From: an uncultured Acidobacteriia bacterium
GTDB taxonomy: Bacteria > Acidobacteriota > Terriglobia > Bryobacterales > Bryobacteraceae
Direction of reading: 5' to 3'
DNA: 64,000 nucleotides
Assembly (NCBI GenBank): GCA_903929755.1
Contig: CAIYVZ010000016.1
Coordinates: forward strand, 1-64,000
Shown here: positions 52,612-62,300 of the stretch, piece by piece
Layout: each line of letters starts with the position of its first letter
How positions within the stretch are numbered: the stretch's first letter is position 1
Position numbers and translations under genes: made by a program
Notes under the pieces: model-generated
What the model was told of the DNA's origin: nothing
Databases searched by the model: none
The model's input: only the letters and a program-made list of their open reading frames with translations

Positions 52612-53693
52612 TATTGACAATCCGCCAGGGCGCGTTCAATGGCTCGTGTCGCCTGTGCCGGCGTGATGTCGCTGCGCACAATCACTTCGCCGATCTTCGT
52701 CGGCAGCACGAAGTGGATCTTCGACTGAATCGTCTTCTTATCCTTCACCAAACGCCCGGCCAGGGCTTCGGCGGAGATGCCGGCTACGCTCGGGATGGGA
52801 CCATAGCGGTCCAGTACGGCAAGGATGGAAAAATGGTCCTCCGGCGGCAGCATTTCCAGTTCATGCGCCAGATACGTCGCGGCCCGCATTCCCCAGGAAA
52901 CGGACTCGCCGTGCAGGAACCGCTTGTATTGAGTCTCTGCTTCGAGAGAATGGCCGAAGGTATGGCCGAAGTTGAGAATGCGACGGAGCCCGGATTCGCG
53001 TTCGTCAGCCGAGACAACTTCCGCCTTGATGCGGACGGATTCGGCGATGATGTGATCCACAATGTGGTGCCGCTGTTCCAGGACTTCATCCCGGCCGGAA
53101 GCGAGGAGGCGGAACAACGGTTCACTGGCGATAATGCCGGTCTTGATGATCTCGTAAAGTCCCGCGTCGAATTCCCGCTTGGGCAGCGTGGAGAGAACGC
53201 CGGGGTCGATGAGAACCGCCAGCGGCTGGTGGAATGCGCCGATGAGGTTCTTGCCCGTGACCAGGTTGGCGCCGGTCTTGCCTCCGACAGCCGCATCCAC
53301 CTGGGCTAGAAGCGTGGTGGGGATCTGAATCACCGGGATGCCGCGCATGAAGATGGCGGCGAGGAAACCACCAAGATCCGTAACGATGCCTCCCCCGAAG
53401 GCGATAACGAGGCTGGAGCGGTCCGCGCCACCCTCCGACATCTGCTCGGCCAGCGCCTCCACATGCGCCATGCGCTTGTTTTGTTCCGAGCCGGCGAAGA
53501 AGAGCGTGGCGTAGTCGTGGGAACCCAGCGCATCCCTGAGGTGAGATCCATGTAGTTCCCAAACGTCAGCGGTCGTCACCACGAAGATTTTGCCGAAACG
53601 AGGCGGAAGGAATTCCGGGAGGCGCGTAATCCCACCTCGTTCAACTACAACGGTGTAGGTTCGCTGCGGGGTCGAAACCTGAAACTGGGGCAT
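52611..53693 (-). CDS. aroB: 3-dehydroquinate synthase
   Basis: The 360-residue enzyme of the shikimate pathway shows the NAD-binding SSLVIAFGGGIVTDLGGFLA, PTTLLAQVDAAVGGKTGAN, FAGLYEIIKTGII-type helix, and zinc ligands in ILNFGHTFGHSLE and FLHGESVSWGM. It converts DAHP to 3-dehydroquinate in the cytoplasm. All catalytic parts are intact. It precedes menG in a two-gene operon. The next gene upstream on this strand is only a hicA fragment, so the promoter lies just upstream in 53694-53850. Confidence 0.94.
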   Translation of the reverse strand: MPQFQVSTPQRTYTVVVERGGITRLPEFLPPRFGKIFVVTTADVWELHGSHLRDALGSHDYATLFFAGSEQNKRMAHVEALAEQMSEGGADRSSLVIAFGGGIVTDLGGFLAAIFMRGIPVIQIPTTLLAQVDAAVGGKTGANLVTGKNLIGAFHQPLAVLIDPGVLSTLPKREFDAGLYEIIKTGIIASEPLFRLLASGRDEVLEQRHHIVDHIIAESVRIKAEVVSADERESGLRRILNFGHTFGHSLEAETQYKRFLHGESVSWGMRAATYLAHELEMLPPEDHFSILAVLDRYGPIPSVAGISAEALAGRLVKDKKTIQSKIHFVLPTKIGEVIVRSDITPAQATRAIERALADCQ

Positions 53694-53722
53694 TTATCCC
53701 ATTGTGGCATTGGGGCGGCGAA

Positions 53723-53848
53723 CTAAAGCCTCCGTGTGAAGTCATCCAGGCTAACTTCGATCTCGCGCAGGATTTCGCGGATCAGGGGACGTGCCAAGTG
53801 GCGACCGGCATGGTCCGGGACAGTGGTGGTCCTGCCGTCACCATATCG
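53723..53848 (-). pseudogene. hicA: 3' fragment of a hicA toxin gene
   Basis: The last 40 codons before a TAG at 53723-53725 read RYGDGRTTTVPDHAGRHLAR, then PLIREILREIEVSLDDF. This equals the C-terminal half of HicA (the TTTVP strand followed by the RxIL helix). The N-terminal half with the catalytic His is missing; the frame runs into the 3' end of the PQQ dehydrogenase gene. No HicB is next to it, so it is a remnant of a third hic locus. Confidence 0.7.
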
Positions 53849-53849
53849 C

Positions 53850-55472
53850 TTAGCGAAGCCCGAACGTGAAGATCGCGTTGCCTGCGGGAATAGAGATGTA
53901 TTGCTTGCCGTCCACCGCGTAGGTGGTGGGACCGGCCGAAACCGCGCCACCTACCATCGCCTTCCACAGCGGAGCGCCGGTCCGGGCGTCGAGAGCGTAG
54001 AAATAGCCCTCGCGACCTCCCGCGAAGACCACGTCGGAGGCCGTCACCAAAACGCCGCTGTCCGTCACGTCCATCATCTTGAATTGCCATTTGACCGCAC
54101 CCGTCTTCGGATCCAGAGCCTGAATCGCGCCCCACGCCAGTTCCGGCAGACGCTTGTTCGTCGGCCCGGGCCGCAACGCCGGGAGTTCGTGGGTCGCACT
54201 GCCACCATTGAACGGGGCGCCCTCTTTGTACGTCTCCACGCGACTGGTGTTGATGGAGTGGGTGTCCATCCAGCTGGGAACGTAGAACAGGCCCGTGCGA
54301 GGACTGTAAGCCGGGTTGTACCAGTTGGTTCCACCCTGATTTTCCGGGTAGATCAGGCTGCCTTCGGGTGTGGAGTGCCCCACACGATTCGGACGCCCTT
54401 TCGCGTCCAGCCCGTCCGCCCACGTGACCTTCACAAAAGGCTTGCCCAGAAGAAACTCGCCCGTCTGGCGGTCCAGCACGTAGAAGAAACCATTACGATT
54501 GGCGAAGAGCATCACCTTACGTGGTTTGCCCTGCCACGTCAGGTCGGCCAGCACCGGAATCTGCGTCGCATCGAAATCGAACTCGTCGTGGGGCGTGAAC
54601 TGGAAATGCCACTTCAGCTTGCCTGTATCGGGGTCAAGCGCAATCACCGAACTGGTGTAGAGGTTATCCCCGGGCCGGACATCGCCATTCCAGTCGGGGC
54701 TGGCATTGCCGATGCCCCAGTACAGGAGATTCAGGGCCGGGTCGTAAGAACCGGTGGTCCAAACAGACCCGCCGCCATGCTTCCAGGCGTCGTTCTCCCA
54801 GCTTTCATGCCCCGCCTCACCAGGCTTCGGAATGGTATTAAACCGCCACAGTTCCTTGCCTGTCTCAGCCGAGTAGGCGGCGAGGAAACCGGAGATGCCC
54901 AACTCTCCGCCGGCGGGACCGGCAATCACCAGGCCCTTCACCACGAGCGGCGCAACGGTGACCGAATACGAAGCTTCCGGACGCCCGACCTGCGTGCTCC
55001 AGATCATGTGGCCGTCGCGGGCATCGAGTGCGATCAGATTCCCGTCGATGGTACCCATAAAAAGCGAGTTGCCCAGGATCGCCAGCCCGCGATTGACACG
55101 GCCACAGCAGAGGCGCGCAGCGGGCGAGGGATTATATGCGTACGTCCAGAAGATCTTGCCGTTCACCGCATCCAGCGCCACCACCACGTTGGGCGGCTGA
55201 ACGGTATAAAGGACGCCGTCGTTCACCAGCGAAGTGGCTTCGTATTTGCTGTTCGGTTCGGCGGGAGCGCGGGACTGCAAGACCCATTTCAGCTCCAGAT
55301 CTTTCACATTCGCGGGTGTAATCTGGGTCAGACGGCTGTAACGCTGGCCGTCCAGAGTTCCGGAGTACGTCAGCCAGTTCGCCGGGTCTTTATCGGCATT
55401 TAGGATCCGGTCAAAAGGCGTTTGCGCGGCAGCGGTTGCCGCGATAATCAGAAACAGAAACGTACAGCGCAT
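53850..55472 (-). CDS. PQQ-dependent dehydrogenase (quinoprotein) with Asp-Phe-Asp metal signature
   Basis: A 540-residue exported quinoprotein with a signal peptide (MRCTFLFLIIAATAAAQT) and eight propeller blades (VALDAVNGKIFWTYAY, IALDARDGHMIWSTQ, IALDPDTGKLKWHFQFT, QALDPKTGAVKWQFK, YALDARTGAPLWKAM). RLCCGRVNRGLA (about 120) supplies the vicinal Cys-Cys that stacks on PQQ. GGGSVWTTGSYDPALNLLYWGIGNASPDW has the PQQ Trp and Asn ligand. D299-F-D301 in PHDEFDFDAT matches the lanthanide-type signature. The start overlaps the stop of the diheme cytochrome gene upstream (TAATG), which should accept its electrons. Substrate is an alcohol or aldose, undecided. It is a paralogue of 8660-10228 with the same gene order. 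Confidence 0.88.
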   Translation of the reverse strand: MRCTFLFLIIAATAAAQTPFDRILNADKDPANWLTYSGTLDGQRYSRLTQITPANVKDLELKWVLQSRAPAEPNSKYEATSLVNDGVLYTVQPPNVVVALDAVNGKIFWTYAYNPSPAARLCCGRVNRGLAILGNSLFMGTIDGNLIALDARDGHMIWSTQVGRPEASYSVTVAPLVVKGLVIAGPAGGELGISGFLAAYSAETGKELWRFNTIPKPGEAGHESWENDAWKHGGGSVWTTGSYDPALNLLYWGIGNASPDWNGDVRPGDNLYTSSVIALDPDTGKLKWHFQFTPHDEFDFDATQIPVLADLTWQGKPRKVMLFANRNGFFYVLDRQTGEFLLGKPFVKVTWADGLDAKGRPNRVGHSTPEGSLIYPENQGGTNWYNPAYSPRTGLFYVPSWMDTHSINTSRVETYKEGAPFNGGSATHELPALRPGPTNKRLPELAWGAIQALDPKTGAVKWQFKMMDVTDSGVLVTASDVVFAGGREGYFYALDARTGAPLWKAMVGGAVSAGPTTYAVDGKQYISIPAGNAIFTFGLR

Positions 55473-56248
55473 TAGCGGAGGCCTTTCAGGGTAACAAGGT
55501 AGCTGATCACGTCAGATAGCTCCTGCTCCGAGAGCTTGTCTTTGAAATTCGGCATGGGCGAAGTCTTCAGGAATTCGTATTCGCGCAGATTGCTCTTGTA
55601 GAGCGACCGAAGCTTGCCCTTGCTGTCCAGCATCTGGATCGTGTACGTATCCTGGTTCATCAGCGTGCCTGCGATCTTCGTACCATCTTTCGCAACCGCC
55701 CGCACTGGCCGGTTTTCGGGCCGAATCTCCGCGCTCGGGTCCAGCAACGCCGTCTCAATCTCAGCCAGGCGGCGCGTACTGCCAATAGCCGTCAAATCCG
55801 GCCCCGCCACCGTCCCCTGGCTCCCGATCCGGTGGCAGTTCAGACACTGGCCCTTCGTTTCAACAACGGCTTTCCCGCGACCCGCATCCCCGGCTGGGCC
55901 TGTTCGTTTTGATTTGGCCGAACCTGCCATGCTCCGGAGATAGACGACCAGAAAATTGGCCTGCTCATCGGTATACGCGCCAGGGGGCATGGCGGTACCG
56001 GGGATCCCCTTCTGGATGATCTGAACCAGATCGTTATCCGACTGCGCGCGGCGGAAGCGGCCGGAAGCCAGGTTCACCCCGGAGATCTGGTCGCCATCGG
56101 GGCCATGACAATTAATACAAAAGGAGGCGTAGGTGAAGAGTCCGCGCTGGATATCGGCCGGCGTAATGCCGTGCCCCTCCTGCGCCACCGCCGGAAGGGC
56201 TGCCAGAACCAGCACGGAAAGACAGTACTGCAATCGTTTCAAGGCCAC
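55472..56248 (-). CDS. Secreted diheme c-type cytochrome
   Basis: The 258-residue protein has a signal peptide (LQYCLSVLVLAALPAVA) and heme sites CINCH (about 44) and CLNCH (about 135). The C-terminal part (IAGTLMNQDTYTIQMLDSKGKLRSL, ending LSEQELSDVISYLVTLKGLR) is a beta insert then a final cytochrome helix, the same layout as the protein at 7929. Its stop overlaps the PQQ dehydrogenase start. It is the expected periplasmic electron acceptor for that enzyme. The GTG at 56248 or a TTG two codons on are both possible starts. It diverges from the scoAB operon. Confidence 0.9.
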   Translation of the reverse strand: MALKRLQYCLSVLVLAALPAVAQEGHGITPADIQRGLFTYASFCINCHGPDGDQISGVNLASGRFRRAQSDNDLVQIIQKGIPGTAMPPGAYTDEQANFLVVYLRSMAGSAKSKRTGPAGDAGRGKAVVETKGQCLNCHRIGSQGTVAGPDLTAIGSTRRLAEIETALLDPSAEIRPENRPVRAVAKDGTKIAGTLMNQDTYTIQMLDSKGKLRSLYKSNLREYEFLKTSPMPNFKDKLSEQELSDVISYLVTLKGLR

Positions 56249-56305
56249 CAGAGGGTTATATCACAAAGGGCCTGAATCAGATCCGACGCTATCCTGAAAT
56301 CAGCT

Positions 56306-57007
56306 ATGAATAAGGAAATTGCAACGGCGGAAGAAGCGATTGCCGATATCCGCGACGGGGCGAGCATCATGATTGGCGGCTTCGGGCTGTGCGGCATACC
56401 GGAGAATCTGATCGCGGCGCTGGTTGCGTCTGGCCCCCGGAAACTCCACACAATCAGCAACAACATGGGAGTGGAAGGTTTCGGCATCGGCCTGATCCTG
56501 GAAGCGGGCATGATCGCGGAACATACTGGCAGCTACGTGGGTGAGAACAAGATCATGGAGCGGATGATCCTTGCAGGGGAACTGAAGGTAAATCTGGTGC
56601 CGCAGGGAACCCTGGCGGAGCAAATTCGCGCCGGGGGAGCCGGAATTCCGGCCTTCTATACGCCGACGGGGGTAGGCACCATGGTCCAGGAAGGCAAGGA
56701 AGTCCGCGAGTTTGACGGGAAGAAGTACCTGATGGAGCGAGCCCTAAAGGCCGATTTCGCGCTGATCAAGGCCTGGCGCGGCGACCGGGCGGGGAATCTG
56801 GTTTACCGGAAGACGGCGCAAAGCTTCAATCCGGTGATGGCGCCGGCCGGACAGATTACCATCGCCGAAGTGGATGAGTTGGTGGAAATCGGCGAGATCA
56901 ATCCCGACCAGGTGATGACGCCCGGTATTTATGTGGACCGAATCTTCGAATCGCCGTTTTCGGAACGACGAATTGAACGGCTGATGGTCAGAGGAGGTGA
57001 AAAGTGA
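56306..57007 (+). CDS. scoA: 3-oxoacid CoA-transferase subunit A
   Basis: The 233-residue subunit has the CoA-transferase family I N-terminal motif [20 protein letters not shown]. Further segments are [55 protein letters not shown], and the C-terminal [15 protein letters not shown]. With subunit B it moves CoA from succinyl-CoA to acetoacetate, opening ketone-body and short-chain acid use. Its stop and the GTG of scoB overlap by four bases (GTGA). Confidence 0.92.
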   Translation: MNKEIATAEEAIADIRDGASIMIGGFGLCGIPENLIAALVASGPRKLHTISNNMGVEGFGIGLILEAGMIAEHTGSYVGENKIMERMILAGELKVNLVPQGTLAEQIRAGGAGIPAFYTPTGVGTMVQEGKEVREFDGKKYLMERALKADFALIKAWRGDRAGNLVYRKTAQSFNPVMAPAGQITIAEVDELVEIGEINPDQVMTPGIYVDRIFESPFSERRIERLMVRGGEK

Positions 57008-57681
57008 GCTTACCGAACCTGACTCCGGAACTGCGGCGGCAGAGGATCGCGGCCCGCGTCGTGCATGAGATGAACCAGGGCTACTACGTGAACCTGGGGA
57101 TCGGTATCCCGACGCTGGTGGCGAATTTCATTCCGCCCGATATGGAAGTGGTCCTGCAATCGGAGAACGGCATGCTCGGTACGGGCCCGTATCCGGAACT
57201 GGGCCAGCAGGATGCCGATCTGATTAACGCGGGGAAAGAGACGATCACCGAAATTCCAGGGTCGTCATTCTTCTCAGCGGCGGAGTCATTCGCGATGATC
57301 CGCGGAGGCCACATGGACCTGAGTATTTTGGGGGCCATGCAGGTGGATGAAGAGGGCAGTCTGGCGAACTGGATGATCCCGGGGAAACTCGTGCGCGGCA
57401 TGGGCGGGGCCATGGATCTGGTGGCGGCGGCGAAGAGGGTGATTGTGGCCATGGAACACAGCACGAAGACCGGCGCTCCCAAGATTCTGAAAAAGTGTAC
57501 TCTGCCGTTAACGGGCTACCAGGTGGTGGACACGATTGTGACCGAACTGGGCGTGATTCACGTGCGGGATGTTGGTCTGGTGCTGGCGGAACTGGCGGAC
57601 GGCGTCACGTTTGACGATATTCAGGGCGTGACCGAGGCTACTCTGCTGGCCAGTCCGGGACTAAGGGAAATGAAGGGATAA
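57004..57681 (+). CDS. scoB: 3-oxoacid CoA-transferase subunit B
   Basis: The 225-residue catalytic subunit carries the active-site Glu in [16 protein letters not shown], the usual [15 protein letters not shown] start, and [24 protein letters not shown]. The C-terminal ends [21 protein letters not shown]. It forms the covalent glutamyl-CoA intermediate. It is translated together with scoA and ends at a strong hairpin. Confidence 0.92.
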   Translation: MSLPNLTPELRRQRIAARVVHEMNQGYYVNLGIGIPTLVANFIPPDMEVVLQSENGMLGTGPYPELGQQDADLINAGKETITEIPGSSFFSAAESFAMIRGGHMDLSILGAMQVDEEGSLANWMIPGKLVRGMGGAMDLVAAAKRVIVAMEHSTKTGAPKILKKCTLPLTGYQVVDTIVTELGVIHVRDVGLVLAELADGVTFDDIQGVTEATLLASPGLREMKG

Positions 57682-57682
57682 A

Positions 57683-57723
57683 CGCACGAGTTGGGGCGGA
57701 AAACTCCCGTCCCAACTCGTGCG
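57683..57723. terminator. Long hairpin between convergent genes
   Basis: CGCACGAGTTGGG and CCCAACTCGTGCG form a perfect 13-bp stem around a 15-base loop, two bases past the scoB stop and four bases before the end of the convergent cytochrome c peroxidase gene. There is no T-tract, but the symmetry lets it block both transcripts. Confidence 0.75.
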
Positions 57724-57726
57724 TCG

Positions 57727-58734
57727 TTACTGCGGGAACGACTTCGGTTCGGTGATGCCGCGCCAACCCGTGCCACTGAGCGCCCGCATGAACGCGATCA
57801 GGTCGGCCTTCTCATCCGCGCGTAAATGGCGCGGCTTGATATGGCGATCCAGGTTCTTGTTCGGCGTGCCGCCCTTGTCGTAGTAATCCACCACTTCTTC
57901 CAGCGTTTTCATGCTGCCATCGTGCATATAGGGAGCGGTATGTTCCACGTCACGCAGGGTGGGTGTCTTGAAAGCGCCCCAGTCGGCGTCATCTTTGGTG
58001 ATGCCGTAGCGGCCCAGGTCATGATTCGCACTATCGATGCCAACCCCGATGTTCGAGTACATGTTCGAAGTGAAGTTCGCACCCTCGTGGCACGAATCGC
58101 ACTCGGCCTTCTGGAAAACATGGTAACCACGCATAGCTGCCGGTGACATGGCGCTGGCGTGGCCAGCCTTCCACTTATCGTACGGGGCATTTCCCGAAAC
58201 CACTGTACGCTCGAAGGTCGCAATGGCCTTCGCCACACGGTCGATGGTTACCTTCTCATCGCCGAAAGCGGCCTTAAAGAGCGGCTTATACCCTTCGATG
58301 GTGGCGAGCTTCGCCACCACAGCTACGTGCGTAGTACCCATTTCGATGGGGTTCGCAATCGGCCCCACCGCCTGAGCTTCCAGCGTCGCCGCGCGACCAT
58401 CCCAGAACTGCGCCAGACTCCAGGCTCGGTTAATAACCGTGGGTGCGCTGCGGCCACCCTTCTGACCGCGAATACCCGTAGAAACAGGAGCGCCGTCAGT
58501 AAAACCATACTTCGGATCGTGACAGGTGGCGCAGGAGATTGTATCGTCAGCCGAAAGCCGTTTATCAAAATAAAGCAGCTTACCGAGTGCCACTTTTTCC
58601 ACCGAGTAAGGGTTGTCGGAGGGCCAGGAGATTTTTGTGAAACCCAAGGGAGGGTTGGGCGGTGCTACGGGCGACGCGCCAAAGACGAAAGCGGCCAGCA
58701 CAAGTGTGCCAGCCGCTGCAAAAGATTTGATCAT
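57727..58734 (-). CDS. Cytochrome c peroxidase (MauG/CcpA type)
   Basis: The 335-residue exported diheme protein begins with a signal peptide. It has LGKLLYFDKRLSADDTISCATCHDPKYGFTDG (first heme, peroxidatic region), GGRSAPTVINRAWSLAQFWDGRAATLEAQAVGPI, and AECDSCHEGANFTSN (second heme). The end is FKTPTLRDVEHTAPYMHDGSMKTLEEVVDYYDKGG, with the distal Met. It reduces hydrogen peroxide with electrons from cytochrome c. All motifs are intact. The end converges on scoB at a hairpin. Confidence 0.92.
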   Translation of the reverse strand: MIKSFAAAGTLVLAAFVFGASPVAPPNPPLGFTKISWPSDNPYSVEKVALGKLLYFDKRLSADDTISCATCHDPKYGFTDGAPVSTGIRGQKGGRSAPTVINRAWSLAQFWDGRAATLEAQAVGPIANPIEMGTTHVAVVAKLATIEGYKPLFKAAFGDEKVTIDRVAKAIATFERTVVSGNAPYDKWKAGHASAMSPAAMRGYHVFQKAECDSCHEGANFTSNMYSNIGVGIDSANHDLGRYGITKDDADWGAFKTPTLRDVEHTAPYMHDGSMKTLEEVVDYYDKGGTPNKNLDRHIKPRHLRADEKADLIAFMRALSGTGWRGITEPKSFPQ

Positions 58735-58744
58735 AATGGAAGGT

Positions 58745-59281
58745 CTACTTCTTCAGAAAACCCTGAACGAAGACAGCCTTAGTGCCATTCACTGTGGTCT
58801 GCGTACCGGTAACGGTCATGACCTTGGCGAAGTTGTCGGCGGCGGCGGCGCGGAAAGTGGTGAGGCCGTCACGGCGGGGATCATGTTCTTCGTCGATCAG
58901 CAGGTAAACGTCGCCGGCTTTGGTGACGAGGCCGATGGGCTGGCCGCCCGTGATGCATTTCTTGCCACAGGTGGCGTGCTTGTCGCCGTGCTTGCCGAGC
59001 TGCAGGTAGCAGGAAAGGTCGAGGATTTCGCCCGTCAGAGTAACGGCCTTGCCCGCGACGGGCTTGTTGTCAACAGCGGCGCCATTGGTGGTATTAGTCC
59101 AAAGTTCACCACCCTTCTGGCCGAGATCGCCAGCGGGGGTCCAGCCACCGGTGGGTTCCATGCCGGGTTGCAGAATGCCGGCAGCAGCCTTCGGGGCGGG
59201 GGCGGCAGCTTTATCCTGGGAAAACGCGAGGCCGGCGGCGAGGGCCACGGCAACTACAGTAAGTGTGAGTTTTTTCAACAT
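58745..59281 (-). CDS. Secreted protein with conserved Cys-rich motif, unknown function
   Basis: This 178-residue protein has a signal peptide (MLKKLTLTVVAVALAAGLAF) and an Ala-Pro linker. Its core domain is GEILDLSCYLQLGKHGDKHATCGKKCITGGQPIGLVTKAGDVYLLID. The Cys and His residues (CYLQL, HATCGKKC) look like a metal or redox site. I recall similar segments in uncharacterised secreted proteins of several phyla, but no function. It ends ten bases before the cytochrome c peroxidase start on the same strand, so the two are probably cotranscribed. Confidence 0.7.
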   Translation of the reverse strand: MLKKLTLTVVAVALAAGLAFSQDKAAAPAPKAAAGILQPGMEPTGGWTPAGDLGQKGGELWTNTTNGAAVDNKPVAGKAVTLTGEILDLSCYLQLGKHGDKHATCGKKCITGGQPIGLVTKAGDVYLLIDEEHDPRRDGLTTFRAAAADNFAKVMTVTGTQTTVNGTKAVFVQGFLKK

Positions 59282-59382
59282 TTCGGTACGGACTCCTTGA
59301 AGAGATTCAGACAGGGGACACCACTACTACTTCAGATTCCAATGCTATGAGATGCCAGGAAAAGGCTCGGGATGCAAAAAAA

Positions 59383-62300
59383 TTACGACAGAAGCATTTC
59401 CAGGTCTTCTTTTTGCAGATTCCGGATCAGACTGTTGTCCGCCGTAATGATCGACGACACCAGATCGCGCTTCGACTGCTGTAGTTCAATCACCTTTTCC
59501 TCAACCGTATCGGTAGCAATCAGCCGGTACGCAAACACCTGCCGGGTCTGCCCGATTCGGTGCGTCCGGTCGATCGCCTGGGCTTCAACTGCAGGATTCC
59601 ACCACGGATCCAGCAGGAACACATACCCCGCCGCCGTAAGGTTCAGCCCCACGCCGCCGGCTTTCAGGCTGATCAGGAAAACCGGGCATTTCGGATCGTT
59701 CTGGAAACGCTCCACGTGATCCTGGCGGTTGTTCGTTTTGCCGTCCAAATATTCGTAGACGATGCCCTGCGCGTCCAGCCTTTTACGAACAATGTCCAGC
59801 AAACTGGTGAACTGCGAGAAGACCAGCGCCTTGTGTCCCTCCTCCACGATCGGCGTGAGATGGTCCATCAAAAGATCGATCTTGGAACTTGGTTCTTCGG
59901 TACGAGTCTTGTCGATCAAGCCCGGGTGACACGCTGCCTGCCGCAAACGCAACAGCGCTTCCAGAACGTGAATACCGGACTTCCCAATACCTTCACGCTC
60001 AATCCGCCCCAGCAGGGTATCGCGGAAGTGCTGCCGAAGTTCGTTGTAGAGGCGGCGCTCGGTAGGTTCCAATTCACAGCGAAGCGTCTGCTCGGTACGC
60101 TCGGGCAGTTCCCGGGCAACCTGACCCTTGGTACGCCGCAAAAGGAAGGGGCGCAACGCATGCGCCAGCAGAGCGCGGTTTTCTTCGTCCGGATTCCGCA
60201 TGGAACTGCCGGTCATGCGGAACACATTCGCCGAACCCAGCATCCCAGGATTCAGGAATTCGAACAGTGACCACAACTCGCCCAGATGATTCTCCACCGG
60301 CGTGCCGCTCAACACCAGCCGGTTACGGCCCTTCAGCAGTCGGACCGCTTTAGCCGATTCACTGGTAGAATTCTTCACTGCCTGCGCTTCATCCAGCACG
60401 ATGTAATCGAACTGAATGTCCTTTAGCTTCGGAGCATCACGCCGCAGCGTACCGTAAGTGGTGATGACCACGTCGAAAGCTGCCAGAGGGAGATCCGCCC
60501 GGTTCGCACCTGTGTAATCGTGGATCGTCAGCTTCGGAGTAAACCGCGCCGCCTCAGCCTTCCAGTTGAAAACAAGGGACTTAGGAACTACTACCAGCGA
60601 TGGCCCGGACACCGTAACGCCGTCGGGCGAGGCTTCGCGCAGCGCCCGGCGAGATTCCAGCAGCGCCAGAACCTGCGGTGTCTTACCCACCCCCATGTCG
60701 TCCGCCAGACAACCGCCGAAGCCGAAGCGGCGGAGGAAGCTCATCCAGCCCAGACCTTCGCGCTGGTAGTCGCGCAACTGGCCCACGAAGCCCTCGGGCT
60801 GAACCGCAGCTTCCACGCCCGAAAAGTCCCGCAATTCGGCGCGCATCCGGGTAAAGGTCTCGTCACAGGTAGCTTCCGGCTGCGCAGCAAGCAGGGCGTC
60901 CAGAATCCCGGCCTGGGCAAACCCAAATCGCATCTTGCCGTCCACCGCATCGCCCAGCCCGGCAATCAGGCCGAATCTCTTCAGCCACGAATCCGGAAGC
61001 AAACCAAAACCGCCGTCCGAAAGCCGGACCACGGTCTCGCCCCGGCGCAGCGCTTCCAGCAGTTGCGGCAGGTCGGCGGTGGCGCCGCCGTAATCCACCT
61101 GGCCCCACAAATCGAACCAGTCCACGCCGCTGGTGACTTCCACACGCATGGCGCCGGCTGGGCGGAACGACTTGCCGTCCGTCTCCACGTGCCATTTGTC
61201 ATTCACCAGCGCCCGAATAATTCGCGGAAGTTTGGCTGCGGGCAAAAGCCAGTGAATGTCGTTGTACCAAGCCTGGTAACGCCCCCCCAGCAATGCCAGG
61301 CGTTCCGTAGCCTCTCGTTCCGCTGCCGGATCCCGGCGGATGAAACGACGAGCGGCGGAATCGTAGACCCCCGACCCTTCGGCCTGCTGAAGCAGGGAAT
61401 GGCCTTCGTAATCGAACGAAAGAATACCCCGAAGGTTACGCGGGTCATCGGCGCTCGAAGAAATCCGCAGAATCGGCCGGGGAGCCGGCGACGTTTCCTC
61501 GAACTCCAGCTCAGCCGGGACCTTGATCTTCGGCAGCCGCGGGGCCGACAGGAGCGCGGCCAAAAATTCGTCGCGGTCCGGGTCCGGCACGTCCAGAGTC
61601 TGTCCGGAGCGGAAATGATTGATCCATTCCAGACTCGCCTCCGCATCAAGAGGGGAAACTTCGATGCGCACCGCGCCGTCTTTGGCAACGGGAAGGCGAG
61701 AAAAAACGAACCCGTCACCGCCGGACGCGCCCGCCGTGATGAGTTCAGCCTCAGCCACGGTGAGTCGGCTACCCTCGCGGCTCAGCATCCCCTGAAGCCG
61801 CCAGTTGCCTGCCACGGGTTCAATTTCCAGGGCAAAACCCCAGGGGCTTTCGTTCCAAACCACCGGAACGGCGTCCTGTGCCCCCTGCGCCTCACGCAGC
61901 AGCAGACGCCCCTGGCGAGCGGCCGCCGGAACCACAATCCGGGCCAGCGGCGCGTCGATCGCAGACAGCGAGGGAACCGGATTCTGACTGGCCCACCCGT
62001 AATTCGAACTCATCATTGTGCCGGAAAGAGCGCCGGAGACGGCGGCCAGAATATTGTGATCAATCTGGTCAGGCAAGCGGGAAATATCGGCGCGGCGCAG
62101 CGTGAGAGGGACAATTCGCCCCCATTCGCCATCCGCCCGGCGGTCTCTGAAGTGCAACCCCAATTGCAAGGCCCCGGTGGCTAATGCGCCGTTGCGGTTC
62201 AAAACGTACAGGATTTCACGGCCGTGCGGCCAGCGCCAGGTCTCCGCGGGGGATGTGGGAGTGGGGGCGGAAGCCGCAGGCGTGCCGTCAATCAGTTCAC

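Noticed and set aside
53736-55403. 555-codon plus-strand frame opposite the PQQ dehydrogenase
   Set aside because: Antisense shadow; the other strand has a signal peptide, propeller blades and PQQ motifs.
57683-57723. Hairpin considered as part of a CRISPR-like or repeat array
   Set aside because: It is a single inverted repeat between convergent stops, with no repeated units or spacers.
60520-62184. 554-codon plus-strand frame opposite the SNF2 helicase
   Set aside because: Antisense shadow with Arg/Gln/His-rich composition and no domain; the helicase strand has all SNF2 motifs.
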